The translations under genes and the position numbers were made by a program. The notes beneath the pieces were generated by a model. That model did not search any database, had not been told where the DNA came from, and saw only the letters and a list, made by a program, of their open reading frames with translations. Below are positions 41,601-53,891 of a stretch of DNA of 64,000 nucleotides, piece by piece. The stretch covers positions 12,900,638 to 12,964,637 of the forward strand of contig OU342816.1 of NCBI GenBank assembly GCA_910591455.2, written 5' to 3'. Source of the stretch: Pholis gunnellus. Its lineage: Eukaryota; Chordata; Actinopteri; Perciformes; Pholidae. Position 1 is the first letter of the stretch; the number at the start of each line of letters is the position of its first letter.

Positions 41601-44600
41601 GTGTATTCGTGTGTTTACTGTCATAGTAAACTGTGGCAGTGTGTTAGCTGAAACTTTTATAAGACCGGTAACACTCTCATGGCTTTTAGATAAATATAGA
41701 CCTAGAGCCTGGAGGCAGTTAGCTTAGCTTTGGATGGAGAAAGCTTTTCTTTCTCCAAGTTTCAAAAATATGCCTGACATACCAAAACCTTACTAATTAA
41801 CAATTATATCAGATTTTTTAATTAAATCTGCACTCAAATAGTCAAGACTACGACAAGTCACTTTGCTCAGCCGCTGTTTGCCAATAAATTGTAACGTGAG
41901 CTTAAGAAGTGCGAGTGCTTGTATCTATTCTTTTCACAGGCCAGGAAAGATGTACTCAGTGGTCTTAATGCTATCAGGAAAGTCAATAAGTGTCTCCGGT
42001 ACAAGGATATCTTGTTTTAACTCTTAAGTCTTCAAGTCTGCTTTTGTTCCCCTGTTGTTTGCTGACCACTCTCTGATGGAGAAAAAAAAGTCAACATTTA
42101 TTTATTAATGAATGGATGAACAGAGGTTATTTAACATAAACTGCACCCTGTATTGTGAATATGAATGTTCCAGAATTATAATGGGAGTTAAAGAACAATG
42201 ATGAATGTGTGTATGACGGTTTTTATTTTTCTGTTTCAGGGAACCATCATATACTGTAAGTCAACACCTGCTTGTTTGTCAATGAATAACAATGTAGAAG
42301 CTTGATTATGAGAGATCATTGCAATCAGCTTCATTCGGACAGACACATCAACACTTGCACACAAATGTAAACAAATGCAATAACAAACAAAGTTATAAAC
42401 AACTTAATGCAACTTAAGGGTAAGTAGCTACAGTGTCTTTTCTTAATATCAATAGATCTGGTCTGCTCACAAACATTTTGGTCATATAAGTGACAAACCA
42501 AACTGCAGCATCTCTTTAGAAAAAGCCATTTTACATCTCTTAGCATCTGGCAAATCGCGTCTATAATTACATCAGCATTGCCGAGATGATAGCAGTTGAA
42601 TCCCTTGTGGTTTCGGTGTTTATTAGACCAAAATGCTGCGGAATTATTCAAAGCTACTTCCGAGTGAGGTCTTAACATGTACCATAATTAATCACTGACA
42701 TACAGGTCTGGCAGCTATCAACACTATGATAAAGTGATTTTCTGAGGACTCAGTTTGTGAATACAAATGCACAAGATCCACAGGTGCGTGAGATTGAACT
42801 ATGACTCGTATGTATAGATGCCATTTATAGCCTTCTCTAAAAGGGCTGAATTTGAGTTTTTATGTCTACTTATGTCTAAATACCATGGCATGCACTACCT
42901 AATTACATAGAAACTGAAGCTCTGGATTGAGTGCTTTATGTTGATTTACATTTTCCAATATTGTTAAAATTAAGACAGATCCTTATTCAACTTTTAAAGA
43001 TGCATGCAAACTACCAAATAATCTAATTGAAACTGAATGCAGTATATTAATAACTTATTAATGCATTTGACAGGAGGATGTCAAAATAAAGAATCTTGTT
43101 TCTGGTCTAAAGAAAAACATATTAATACATATAAAGTAACAGAGCATGTGTAACACCCAAGCTGTTATTAGTATAACGAGGACGGCATTAAATGTAATTT
43201 AATTAAACAAAAAAATGAATTGTAGTGAGTACACAAGGATTATCTTTGACACATGGCAGCAACTCTGTTTGATGCCATATAACTAGAATGGCAGGCCATG
43301 TGGCATTTCTGCCCTGCAAGCTTTGCCAAAAAGTCACTTCATCGGAAGCTAATCCGTCCATAAGCAGACTAACCCGTGCCCCTGCACTGGCGCGCCAATA
43401 TTAAACCAAACATCTGTAAACATTCTCAAGAAAGCCATCCAGAAAGATGACCCAGACACAAGCCACAAAGCATTCGCTAATATTTGTTTATCTGCTAATA
43501 AGTACTTCACAATAGAAGCTACGGGTCAGATAGGGAAGGATAAACAGACTGAAATCTGTATGTATCAATTGAGTGATAAGCAACATTGTTTTTGATATAT
43601 TTAGCAGCTGAGGAAATGTGCTTTTGCAATATGCAGTATGTGCTCTTTTCAAAATCTGTCAAAAGTCCTTCTGGCTTTGGCTCCAGATTGAAGCACAGAG
43701 TGCAAAGATCCTTTTGAGCACAGCCTCACAGTATATACAACTAGGAAAAGCACTGTATAGATTTGAGACTGCAGGCCATTCATGAATTCCCTTTGATACA
43801 CGACGGTTTTGAAATGAAAACAAACGGTCCATGGCAGGTGCACTATAAAAACACACCAACAAAAATAGATATGAAGTGCAATTTTGCCTCTGGAAAAATG
43901 TCTCTTAACCACTCGAAAGGGATTTTACCTCTGTCTTGCCCAGATTCTAACCTCATTAAGTCAGATAGAGATGCTGACATTGAACAACTTTTTGAATGGC
44001 CCATTAACAAAGTACATTTCTAATTCACTTTCATCAAGCTAAAGCAAGCAGGGAAAAGGGGCCATTGAATACTGCGGCCCATGCTTTCAGCAAATGTGCA
44101 CTGTAGTTGTGTAAGTTTAAATTGCAGCGTAGGAACTTATGGGGGATTTAATGCACCCCTTAATGTATCAAAAGCATGTTCTACACAACACTTGAGCAGT
44201 GAAAGCTAACGGCTCTCAAATACAACCTCCTCCGATAGCCAGCCAACGCTGACTGTCTCAAGCTCAAGCACAAGTTAAATGATTGCGAAGGGGAGGAGGG
44301 ACATGGGAAGAAAGCCTGTCAGGGTAGGAGGGAGAGGCAAGAGAAAGAGAGAGTGTAGGAGGGAGGGGGATGAAGTATAAAGACAGGATAGAAATGAAAT
44401 GCTTGGGGCATTTATGTGCTTTTACATGAAAAAAGCAAGGTACAAATGAGGCCACACTCAATTAAGTCTGTGAGACTTGAGCTCGAGGGACTTTCAGCTC
44501 TTAGAGAGGTTGTTGACAATGCAGAGCACAACATACTATGACTTAATGTTCTGTCAGAGTGGAGCACATCCATACAACAATTAGTCTTCTCCTTTGACTC

Positions 44601-47600
44601 ATTTCCAACGTATTAATAAAATCTAATCAGATAATGTTTTGTTTTTTTGGTGGTGATTCGATTGCTTTCCTCTGTACCAGAGAGAAATACGACTTTCAGA
44701 CCTCATAATGAAGGTGCTTAAATTCAAGAACCATGCTTTATTAGAGTTAAAAGATAAAGTTGGGCCTTGTTAGCAAAATATCCAATATGCTGTCTTTTAA
44801 AATACCCAGCACGCCCTTGGTTCGCCCAAAGCTCCTTTTCAACAACAGCAAATCCAGAGAATGAATAGTTTTTCATACCCAATACTGAGTGAAATGAAAA
44901 CAGCAGGACGAGAGAGGTTGATAAGTTGCCACAGATGTGCTTTCCGCACGTGGCCTCAACTTTCATGGTAACACTAATGATTGGGATCTATTCTCCAAAG
45001 AAGCGTGCAGGGTTGTTGAAGCGCTGGCTCGCTTGCCAAAACAAGCACAGACTACAGAACCATAATCCACAAGGGCCAGCAATGTTTCTCCGCACAGCTG
45101 CAGCTTGTCGAAAATTAACGAAAGGGGGAAAAAAATTATAAAAGGAGAGGCATTTCACACACTTTCCCCATGTTTTTCCTCTTGCTTTGTCTCTCATTCC
45201 CCTTAGTCTCATTTTCTCTGTCTCTCTTCAGTGTCTCTCACCCTCTCTGCTCCCGAGGCTAGAGCTTGGTGGCAACTGTAGCGTAATGTAATGTGACCAA
45301 GCGGAACCTGTGAGTGCTCGGAAGAGGGCCAAGTAAACAGCCTCACTCTCATTGCCCTTGCATGACCAATTTCAAAAAGGACATTTATTCCCAATTAATT
45401 CAGCTCCACCACAGTGACAGAGGAATAGAGATAATGAAGAAAGGTTAAAACATACTCTGATGACTGTGTTTGTCTTTGCTCTCTCGCGGAAGGTTGTGTT
45501 TCAAGGACCACTCCGTGCAGTTCACACCAATCAGAGTAGATAGCGATAGGTGTGCTTGCTTAAAGCTTGCAGAGCTCGACTCACACTGGGGTCGAGCAGT
45601 GGGTGGCGAGTCGATACATATTCATTTGAGTTTTGGATTATTTAAAACAATAACGTTTTTTTCAAGGTGATAACAGAGTGAAAACAAAAACTTAACACAA
45701 ACTCTTGCAACATAGGACAAACCTCATCGGACTCATCAGAACTACAAGACCTTCATACTGGATGATCCGTCAGAGGCACAGCTTTAGAAATGTCTGTTCT
45801 AAACTGACAGGATTTCAAACATTATACTCCTCTTTCGTAAAATAACAACTGAGATGGCTATAAGAAAAAAAAAATCCATTATTTGCAAATCATTGTATTG
45901 CAATCCTGGCTGCTAAAATGAGAAAGTTCCTCAGCAGGACAACAATGTGCAGCATGTGTTCTTCTTACATTTCCATTCAAGTCTACACTGATTTCCCTTT
46001 TCCCTTGAAAATAGGCTTCAAACTTGAACTGGAATTTTTACAGCATTTGAGGAAATTCAAAGAAAGTCTTACCAAACACCGTCCTCGCTGGAACTGATTC
46101 TTTATTAATCCAGAAGGAGACTTGGGCCAGGATGACGGTCATAATACAGGGAATATACGTCTGAATCAGGAAGAAGCCCATTTTCCTTTGCAGATGGAAG
46201 TGGACAGTCATGATGACATATTCACCTGAAAGAGTAAACACCACAGACATTTGTATTTCTATTGGTGGCAAATCAGCAATTCATAGACACACAGTTAGTG
46301 GTTTAAATGTTTTGATGGACATAACTGTATCTTTTTTGAATACATGTTGGTTTCAAATAAAAGCTCTAATAATGTGTTTTACAGGATACCATCTCACCCC
46401 AGAGAAACCTCATAAAACACATGTCACATAAAAAAACACAGCGCTGTGAAATGTTGACCTGAAGGGTTATACATGAATATAAACACATACTGCATATTGC
46501 AAAGCACATTTCTGAGCAGATCTCCAACACTCTCTCCTCACCTGTGTTGGACATCAGCCTCTCGCTTGACACTGTCTGACCGATGAGGTCGTACTGCAGC
46601 AAACTGGATGATTCCTGTGGCACCTCCACAGAGGACAGAGGACCTTTCTTCCAAGTGTACACGATCTCGCTGATGGGGTAAGCATCTGGACGGGACGGGT
46701 GACAACTTTGATAAAAGTAATATCTTTTTTTTTTCCTTTTTAAAAATAATTTAAGTCACTAAGTACAAAACAAAACGTTGACACTCTGAGAGGATAACAG
46801 ACAAAGGGACACATGTGTTTGGTTTCTGGCTTTAAAAGCGGACCTGATTATCTACGTTCTCCAAAATAAGAAATCAAAGAACAATAACTAAAATAGATTA
46901 AATATAAAAAAAATGAACATGCATATGAAATGGCAGAGCAATCAAACATTATGCAAAAACATCATTCAAGGCTACGTGGGTAAATGGCTGATGTCATTGC
47001 TGATACAAAATGATAAGATATCTTTTAGATTTTCATTTCATAAACATTTGTGCGGGCCTGGTCTTCTACACACTTCTTATCGAACAAGGAATACTGAAAT
47101 AGTTTTATTTGTACAGTTCCCCAAAGGTAGCCTATAGTGTCTGAGACATTTCAAACTGAAATCTTTGACTTTACGCTTTCAGGCGGTCAGTTACTCGGTG
47201 ACAGAGTGATCATTTGAGAGTGACACCATCTGTCAGTGGGGCTGAACAAAAGCAAACTCACAACTCCCAAACTTGAGCGGGCAGGCATGGCCATCCATCG
47301 GGAAGTTCATCAGACGCATGGGACACTCTGCATTTATAGTTAATCTGTCAGAATAGAGAAGAGTTGAAAGGAGTGTTTGATATATATTTGATACACTGTT
47401 GCCTGCTAAGCAACTACTGGAACCAGTCATTGTGGTCCCATACAGTACAATGGCTGATTCAAAGAAAACATAAATGAATTAAAAGTGTATATAGAAGAGG
47501 GAATAATTTAACTGAACCTCCTGCAAAGGCAAAGAACAACACGAGTTAACATTGCGGATTAAATAAAGATCTTGAACCTATTCAGTAAAGTTGATCCACA

Positions 47601-49960
47601 TAAATAATCAAATTATTTTTTTAATCTGTTTTTGTGCCATCGGTAATGTAAAGGGATTTTTTTTTCTTTTTCATGCTACATTGGAACAAAGCTGGAGTCA
47701 TGTTTGTTTGAATCGCATTCCAGGCCTGTTTTCAATATCAGATGGCACATTTCTCTTTTTTTTTGGAATGGCACTGCTCGTTTCTTTTCATGTCTGTGCA
47801 TATTCTTGGATGCTTGTTTGTTTGATTTGCTTTCCAGGCTAATACTCTATTCCGGTCTTGGCTGGGTTTGGAGCTCACCGTCCAGCACTGTTACCTCATG
47901 GTGTAGAGGATAGTTCCGTTCTGCATGATGCGGAACAGCTTGTTGGGGGTGGTCATGTTGTGAGAGATCGACCTCTTGCCATTCCGGAAAAAGGTGTCCG
48001 GCGTCCAGATCTTGCTGACCATCAGGTTGTTGAGCCGCAGGATCTCGATAGGGCCCTCGAATTTCAGCCGCTCGTCGATCCATGTCTGACGGAAGAAGAC
48101 GTCCATGGTGTATTCCTGGATGGAGGTTAGAGTGTGTGTTGTATTTAGGATGTATTTACGACCACAGTTACTACTACCAATCCCACTGCTGGTGCTGCTT
48201 CTGCTCCTGCCACTACTATCTCCACTACCCCCGGAGAGAATGGCAGATGGGTTTGTGAGCCATGTTTTTTGTTGGATCTGCTGGATGGCAATATAGTCCT
48301 TTGTTTTTATATTTTTTTCTTTCCATTTCTGGACTACTATTGCTGCCAGTACTAATGAAATTCATCACGTAGATTTGTGCTCATTAAAATATTTTACAAT
48401 CAAGACATTAATCTATTGTTGTGTCTGTTAAGGGATTCCATATGGGATTTTTAGATGCTAAAAAGGTATATGTGGGACACAGACATAATGCCATCTTCTC
48501 AAAATAGATGATTTTTCTTCATCATACACATTCAATTCATTTAATGCAACTCAGATACCAAGACGCTAAAACATAATTTGCAACATGTATGTTTTTATCA
48601 TATTCTCTACGGACTGCCATTAATGACAGTCAAGTAAATGTGTTGATTGATTGATGATGCAATCACTGAACATGAATACAGTTTAATATATCTACAGCCG
48701 GCATAAAGTCTAGGATGTTTATAGATCAAATGGATGGCCATGCTGCCCTGAAGAGCCTTTCACATGCATCTCTATAGCTGCCACTAGCCTATCACATGGC
48801 AGTTCAAGTGGGCTTTAGATGCAGTGAAAGCTAAAGCCTGAGCAGTATAGAGTACTACAGACCTACAGCGCTCAGCCTATCCCATGACACACAGAGAAAA
48901 CCTATCCCGTCCCAACATCAGTCACATCTCTCTCTCCCTCCCTGATGGGGGGGATTGTCAACCAGATTAAAATGCTAAGCTGCACTAATGACGTCCTGCC
49001 CAAATGCTGGAATAATGAAGGCTGGGAGAGCCATGACTTGATGCTGTATGCACAGAGTTACCGGGGAAACCATACATATTCTCTTTTGTATTCACATATT
49101 TACACTGACTTTGTTAACGAGTGATGAAACACATGCATGTGTATGGCGGACAGTGAATTATCCTGTGCATCCTGTATCAGTGTCTCAGGGGTCAGCATGG
49201 TTTACATACCATCTCAACATCTGAAACAGGTCCAAAGCTGGTGACAAAGATGTCAGTTTTGACCTCTGTAACTGGACCTACAGCAGGAGGATAAGTAGTT
49301 GCTTTGATACAGAAAAAAACAAGAACTTTGGTACAGACATTTAAAGCAGTTAGAAATAAAGCTATGTTTAATGTATAGTCTATGAAAAACAATTCAGTGA
49401 AAATCAAAAATGAACATGCAATTAATTTGAGCTGATTCTCAAACTGAGTTTCCAGTTGTTAGCTGTAATGTTGTCATGTGCATATAAAAGAAAATAAATA
49501 ATATTGAACCTTTACAGCATACATGCTGGATGAAAATCAGGGCACACACACACACAGCTGCTGGAGTAAAACTTTATCTTCTGAGAAAAGACACATTGAT
49601 CCAATAATGTATCAGGCAATATCGTAAAATATGTCACGGTCATTAGCATACCTCCAAATCCAGGTCGCAGTCTGTTGTCATAGCCGTCCAGTAATCTATC
49701 CAATATGCGCGTGATGTTATCCAAATAGCTATTGGCATCACCGGGCTGATTTCCCCAAACACTGCTCACACTGTAACTAAAGTAGATATGCACGAATGAA
49801 ATATCATTCCAACAAATAATTAAACTGCTGAAAACACAGTTTCTCAAATGCACATAAATCCACGGTCTTTGGTTCCCGTGCGTAAAAGTCGGAGAACATG
49901 CAGAGAAAAGAGTTGTCATACTCACCAAGACAGAAATAAGCAAGTTAAAAGGAAAGCCAT
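32517..49960 (-). CDS. gabra6: GABA-A receptor subunit alpha-6, complete coding sequence in nine exons
   Basis: The coding sequence is the join of 49926-49960, 49652-49770, 49210-49277, 47895-48115, 47262-47344, 46542-46685, 46073-46225, 41251-41516 and 32517-32777 on the minus strand (1350 nt, 449 aa). All introns have GT/AG ends and phases agree throughout. Visible in the product: a signal peptide (about residues 1-18), N-glycosylation sequons at N30, N127 and N140, a cys-loop C155-C169 with 13 residues between, M1 about 239-263, M2 about 270-292, M3 about 299-326, a short M3-M4 loop with seven alanines (348-354), and M4 about 419-441. The loop A motif WTPDTFFRNGK has Arg118 where diazepam-sensitive alphas have His, so the subunit is alpha-4 or alpha-6 type. 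Alpha-6 is chosen because of motifs such as YTWKKGPL and SSSLLQYDL, the 449-aa length (human alpha-6 is about 453, alpha-4 about 550) and the neighbouring gabrb2. Subunits of this family form pentameric GABA-gated chloride channels in the neuronal plasma membrane; mammalian alpha-6 is mainly cerebellar. Which teleost duplicate this is cannot be told. Confidence 0.95.
35831..35856. repeat. (TGGA)n microsatellite
   Basis: Between six and seven uninterrupted TGGA units in gabra6 intron 8. Confidence 0.95.
38360..38422. repeat. (TG)n microsatellite in gabra6 intron 8
   Basis: A pure TG tract of about 62 bases. Confidence 0.97.
38567..38632. repeat. (TG)n microsatellite, interrupted, in gabra6 intron 8
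   Basis: TG blocks separated by TAGG and TTTG. Confidence 0.95.
41251..41516 (-). CDS. gabra6: gabra6 exon 8 (M2 pore helix, M3, start of the intracellular loop)
   Basis: The exon is 266 bp. It encodes the M2 motif [20 protein letters not shown], then M3 ([20 protein letters not shown]), then the start of the M3-M4 loop. The loop part is alanine-rich, with the sequence QE, seven alanines, PENDGEVSS. The acceptor lies after a strong polypyrimidine tract (CTCCTCCCTCCCTCCAG) and the donor is TCA|GTAAGT. Confidence 0.96.
41517..46072 (-). other. gabra6 intron 7 (4.6 kb)
   Basis: AT-rich intron between the M1 and M2 exons. A purine-rich patch lies near 44285-44370. No nested gene or mobile element was recognised. 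Confidence 0.85.
46073..46225 (-). CDS. gabra6: gabra6 exon 7 (pre-M1, M1, start of M2)
   Basis: The exon is 153 bp. It encodes EYVIMTVHFHLQRKMG, the M1 helix (FFLIQTYIPCIMTVILAQVS) and the M1-M2 linker FWINKESVPARTVFG. PAR marks the intracellular end of the pore and the anion-selectivity region. The acceptor is CTTTCAG and the donor GTAAGA. A 4.6-kb intron follows. Confidence 0.97.
46542..46685 (-). CDS. gabra6: gabra6 exon 6 (extracellular loops F and C)
   Basis: The exon is 144 bp. It encodes YAYPISEIVYTWKKGPL, then SSVEVPQESSSLLQYDLIGQ, then TVSSERLMSNTG, matching the segment ahead of M1. The KKGPL and SLLQYD residues favour alpha-6. It is bounded by GTCCAG and GTGAGG. Confidence 0.96.
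47262..47344 (-). CDS. gabra6: gabra6 exon 5 (cys-loop)
   Basis: The exon is 83 bp, the canonical length. It encodes LTINAECPMRLMNFPMDGHAC and continues to PLKFGS. The two cysteines with 13 residues between them are the signature of the cys-loop receptor superfamily. The wording NAECPMRLMNF is closer to alpha-6 than to alpha-4. Splice sites are CTGACAG and GTGAGT. Confidence 0.97.
47895..48115 (-). CDS. gabra6: gabra6 exon 4 (ligand-binding loops D and A)
   Basis: The exon is 221 bp, the canonical length. It encodes the segment from EYTMDVFFRQTW to ILYTMR. It holds the FFR motif of loop D (Arg83 here, equivalent to the GABA-contacting alpha-1 Arg66) and loop A WTPDTFFRNGK. Arg118 replaces the benzodiazepine-site histidine. 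Sequons NMT and NGT follow. The donor is GAG|GTAACA and the acceptor is CATCCAG. Confidence 0.97.
48116..49209 (-). other. gabra6 intron 3 (1.1 kb)
   Basis: Between exons 3 and 4, with correct GT/AG ends and no recognised internal feature. The other introns are short: intron 1 is 155 bp, intron 2 is 374, intron 4 is 550, intron 5 is 576 and intron 6 is 316, all apparently empty. Confidence 0.85.
49210..49277 (-). CDS. gabra6: gabra6 exon 3 (first extracellular beta strands)
   Basis: The exon is 68 bp, the usual length for this exon across GABA-A subunits. It encodes PVTEVKTDIFVTSFGPVSDV plus EM. The acceptor follows TCCTCCTGCTGTAG and the donor is GTATGT. It ends in phase 0. Confidence 0.96.
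49652..49770 (-). CDS. gabra6: gabra6 exon 2 (mature N-terminus)
   Basis: The exon is 119 bp. The acceptor is ...TTACAG and the donor GTATGC. It encodes the end of the signal peptide and the N-terminal helix, with the family motif TRILDRLLDGYDNRLRPGFG and a glycosylation sequon NIT just before it. GYDNRLRPGFGG is shared by alpha-4 and alpha-6; alpha-1 has GYDNRLRPGLG. Confidence 0.93.
49926..49960 (-). CDS. gabra6: gabra6 exon 1 (start codon, signal peptide)
   Basis: The exon has 35 coding bases: ATG plus the hydrophobic run MAFLLTCLFLS, then TG before the donor GTGAGT. Joined to exon 2 it gives MAFLLTCLFLSCVSSVWG, a convincing signal peptide. The start context has G at -3 and G at +4. A longer frame that opens upstream at a GTG and reads through intron 1 was not used, because it has no ATG and gives no signal peptide of this family. 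This is the least conserved exon, so the start is inferred from the signal peptide and the splice phase. Confidence 0.82.
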
Positions 49961-50160
49961 GCCTCGCAAACACCCCACAACTAGAAATCCCTGGTCAACT
50001 TTTAAAATCAGCATATTCCATCATTTAAAAGCATGATTAAATGCGGGTCGGGTCTTCTTTTAGTTGCGAAACGCGCGAGGATATCGCGCCAGTCCAGCAC
50101 GACCTGACTTTCCGTCTAGTGCGGTTGCGCCCGCCTCAGAATCGCTCAGTTGGAAAAACC
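49961..50160 (-). promoter_or_regulatory. gabra6: Probable gabra6 5' UTR and CpG-rich proximal promoter
   Basis: Immediately upstream of the gabra6 ATG, the segment around 50041-50135 is rich in CpG (for example ACGCGCGAGGATATCGCGCC at 50071-50090) in otherwise AT-rich surroundings. This fits a CpG-type promoter. No clear TATA box at a defining distance was seen, and the transcription start is not known. Confidence 0.4.
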
Positions 50161-53100
50161 TGAAGAGTTTTTTAAGAGAGTGAAGAGGAAGGACGAGGGG
50201 GGCATTAGAATTAACCGAACAAGGCACTTTACAAGACACACTACGGTCTCAAGAGCAACTTGTATATTAACAACATGTATATGTTTGATGGAGCTGATGA
50301 CGGTTGTTTTGCCTATTTAATTAAGGAGGTTGAGGAGAAGCGATGGCGAAAAAAAAAGAGAGAGACTGGAGGGAGCAGTGCACAAATACTATCATATCAA
50401 TGTACAGTATACCAGTGACCTTTTGAGTGCAGTATCATTTTTATATTATATCATTTTGCGACCGCCTTCTGTGTGTGCGTGTGTCTGTGTGTATGTGTGT
50501 GTGTGTGTGTGTGAAACTACAAGGCTTGGCCATAGAAAGACAGAAAATTGCTACTCGAGATAAAGCATGATGAACTGTGATTCATATAGTGGTTAGGTGG
50601 TTGAGAGGAGTAGGTGGTAGATACATTTAGTGCAACTTCAAACTCACTATCCATAGACCGAGAGCGAGGGGAAACCACACAAAGTCAGCTATTCCTACAC
50701 CGCTGGCATGAGTTTATATCTGTTGCCAAAACACAATTCAAGAAATTGCGTCATTTTCACTGCTGCTCAGTAAAGTTGATCTTTCAGTGGCACACCTGGC
50801 AATTTGCACAACCATTAGCTGATTATGGCAAGGGTGGCAATGATGATACGTTAGTGAACCAGGGAGCGTTTGGGAGGGATCTTTTTGACAGCACTAATAT
50901 TGTACTGCACTGCAAATTACTACTATTACCCTGACACTAAAACTGAAAAAATGGAAATAAGAAAATAAAAAATAAAAATAGAACTCACATATCTTCAGCA
51001 AAGATCTTCACTTTGTGTCCCTGTTGATCAATGGATAAGAATACATTATTTCCGCACAGCATTACTTTTTTATTATAAGTGGTATCATAGTTATCAATAA
51101 TTCATGTGAGAGAAAAATATAGGATATTCTTCTGACAGCATTCAAATGTGGAGACTGATTACGCAACATAATCCTTCAACTCTGGTCTCTTTGTACTCAA
51201 AACAAAAGTTATATAATGATCTCACAATATGATTTAAATCATATGCAGAAAACAATGATTACTTTCAGATCAAGTGCATCCAAAGTCAGACCGTTGAAAG
51301 ATTAGATATAACTGCATAAGCGGAAAGATCTTGGTGATCACTAAAAACCTCTGGTGAGTACTAGTAGGGTTTGCGCGACATAGTAAAACAAGAAGGTTCA
51401 GCACGATTTCAAGTTTGATGTAACTTCAATTTGCATTTTTTACATGTTCCATATGCTCGAGAAACTAAAAGGACTTTCTTGATGCTGGTGTGTTAAGGGA
51501 CATATGTAATCTCGCTGTACTGAAGAATAAAATCAAATAACTTTTTCTTTTTTTCTTTTCTCAGAATCCACTGCAACCCACCATCTAAGAGTTGAAGCAA
51601 CAGAAGAAGTAGAAGTAGCGGAATGGGCAGCATAGCGGTAGGAATTGTATGAATGTTCGACATAGAGGTAGCAGAAGACAAGCAAGTAGGAGAACCAGCA
51701 GCAGCAGTATTCATTCAAGTTAAAGTAGTACTAGAGTAGTTGCAGGGGAGATTGAGAATTCATCTTATATAATTTGTGAATAAGTTGTTTTCGTTGGCTT
51801 GCTGCTAGACAAAGTAATCTGACCCTATTGCTGTGATCAACTTGATCTTATCAACAATGAGGTCAGCTCATCTGACCAACCACAGCCCACTGACCATGAA
51901 AGGCTCTTGACCTGATTCACTTTGCTGGCACTAGACGAGCTTGTGGATGAGACCCAAGACAAGAGTGAAGTTATGCGAATGTGTTATATAGCATGCCATG
52001 CAATGGCATATCATATCACAAGCAAGCAGAGACCTGTGCGTGTGTATAGCGTACACACTCACATGACAACAGACAAGAGCCATTAGTCTTTAATCCACCT
52101 CTATGGCTGGTACGATCACGCACTGGGCACACCCATGCAGTCATTATTAATCTCTGCTTTTTAGGCATGTCACAAAGTCTTTCCAGTATTCACTCAAAAT
52201 TAGCAAAATACATCACTGAATTCATACTTGATAAAACAATATTGATTAGATTAGAGATGATTGCTGTGGCTGAAATCAGGATTCTTCATGTGCACTCACA
52301 TGTCTGTTCCTGCATACATCTGTGTCCTGTTTGTCCTGCTGTCAGTATAGTGATTATAGTCCAGGCTGGCTGGCTGGTTGATTGTCTAACTGGCTGGATA
52401 AATGTTCCCTTTATAAAATAGTGTACCGAGTAGCTATGCATCTCCTGAATGGCTGGAAGACTGACTGACTTATAGACAGCTATAAAAATGTAATGCCTGT
52501 CTTCCTGACTGGATCACTGTCTTCCTGGGTACCATGTCTTGAAGCAACTGCTCCGTAAGGCACCCGGCCAAACATAAGTGCTTCTGAGAGCAGAGAAGCA
52601 GATGGTTGGACTGGATACATTGAGCTGCGTAGATGCACATCAATACATAAAACAGATATTAATCCTACTAACTGAAAGATAATAGTCAGCTCAGGTTAAT
52701 CCTTTCACCAGTCTTATTGATTATCCTGCTATAGCTAACATCTTCTCACATTTCATTCTCTATTCCATTTGGCCGAATTCATGCCTCTCTATAATTGGTC
52801 ATTACTTTTTAAAGCCTGTGTCATTGGGACAATGTTAAATAATAGGAGGCCATTATATCTTATAGACAATATTTCCACAAAACATAATCACTGAACCATT
52901 ATTAGACTTTAGTCTGAATTGAGATGAAGGCGCAGTGATTATGATGGATAGTAATTACGAATGCTTCATTCCTTGAGAACAATACACCTCATATGCCAGG
53001 GTGGGAAGCAATTCAATTATGTCAGTTTAGGAAGTGCAATTACTTTGGGAAGATAAGGGGACATACTTCGAAATCCAACGTGTTTTGAAGAAGAAGAAAA

Positions 53101-53807
53101 AAGCCTTCAGTAGGAGTTTGTTAATTAGTTCATTATTCAACAAAATAGGATTTAATTAAACATGTCATGATATGTACTCTGTATTTGATTCCCAATAGCA
53201 CACGGCTTGGTGCAGAGCTAGCAGATTATTGCAAGAAACTTTCCAAAACTCGCTGACCTTTTGAAAGAAGAAGAGCTCTCAGATGGCAGAACTAGAAAGG
53301 GGGGAGGATTGTTAAGTCGTTTGCTCAGTGCTAGTCATTCTCATTTTTCTGTGGAAAGACGCATGCCGTGAGGAAGAGTAAAAAAAAAAAAAAAAAAGCT
53401 GCAGAAACGGATGACAAAGAAAAAAACAATACAGAAGAAAGAAAAAATCTGTTTTGCTCAATATCTGAATATTCTGAATGCCTCAATGTACTTCCAGCAC
53501 CACGGGCGGTTCCAACATGCAACTTATTAATATTACACTGAAGTGCTACACACGATGAGAATTTAAAGTCACTGCCAACACACAAGTACAATGCGGCTCA
53601 CAGTACCTCTTACCCTGTTACAGCACTTCATTGCTCGTTATTGCCCAAAAAAGTGCATTGTCTAAACTCATTCCTGGCCACACCACAGTGCTTCTATAAA
53701 TACACGATAGCTCCCACGTGAGATGGACCCACTGTACTTCATGAGCCTCACCATGTGGTATCTATGGTAACCACTTACAGTAGAAGAAGCTCAGCATGTG
53801 TGGTGGA

Positions 53808-53808
<1 letters not shown>
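50161..53808. other. Intergenic sequence between gabra6 and gabrb2, left part
   Basis: The stretch holds a TG tract (about 50472-50512) and imperfect CTGGCTGG/GACTGACT repeats near 52355-52475. It is the most likely place for shared upstream control elements of the two genes, but no specific element could be recognised. Confidence 0.5.

Positions 53809-53889
<81 letters not shown>
53809..53889. repeat. (TG)n microsatellite
   Basis: An uninterrupted TG tract of about 80 bases. Confidence 0.97.

Positions 53890-53891
<2 letters not shown>

Noticed and set aside
32517..49960. Alpha-4 identity for the minus-strand gene
   Set aside because: Alpha-4 shares the Arg in loop A, but the exon 5-6 residues (NAECPMRLMNF, KKGPL, SLLQYD), the short M3-M4 loop and the gabrb2 neighbour fit alpha-6 better.
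49512..49973. Continuous 153-codon minus-strand frame covering gabra6 exon 2
   Set aside because: It starts at a GTG and reads through introns 1 and 2. The spliced model gives a proper signal peptide and the family sequence.
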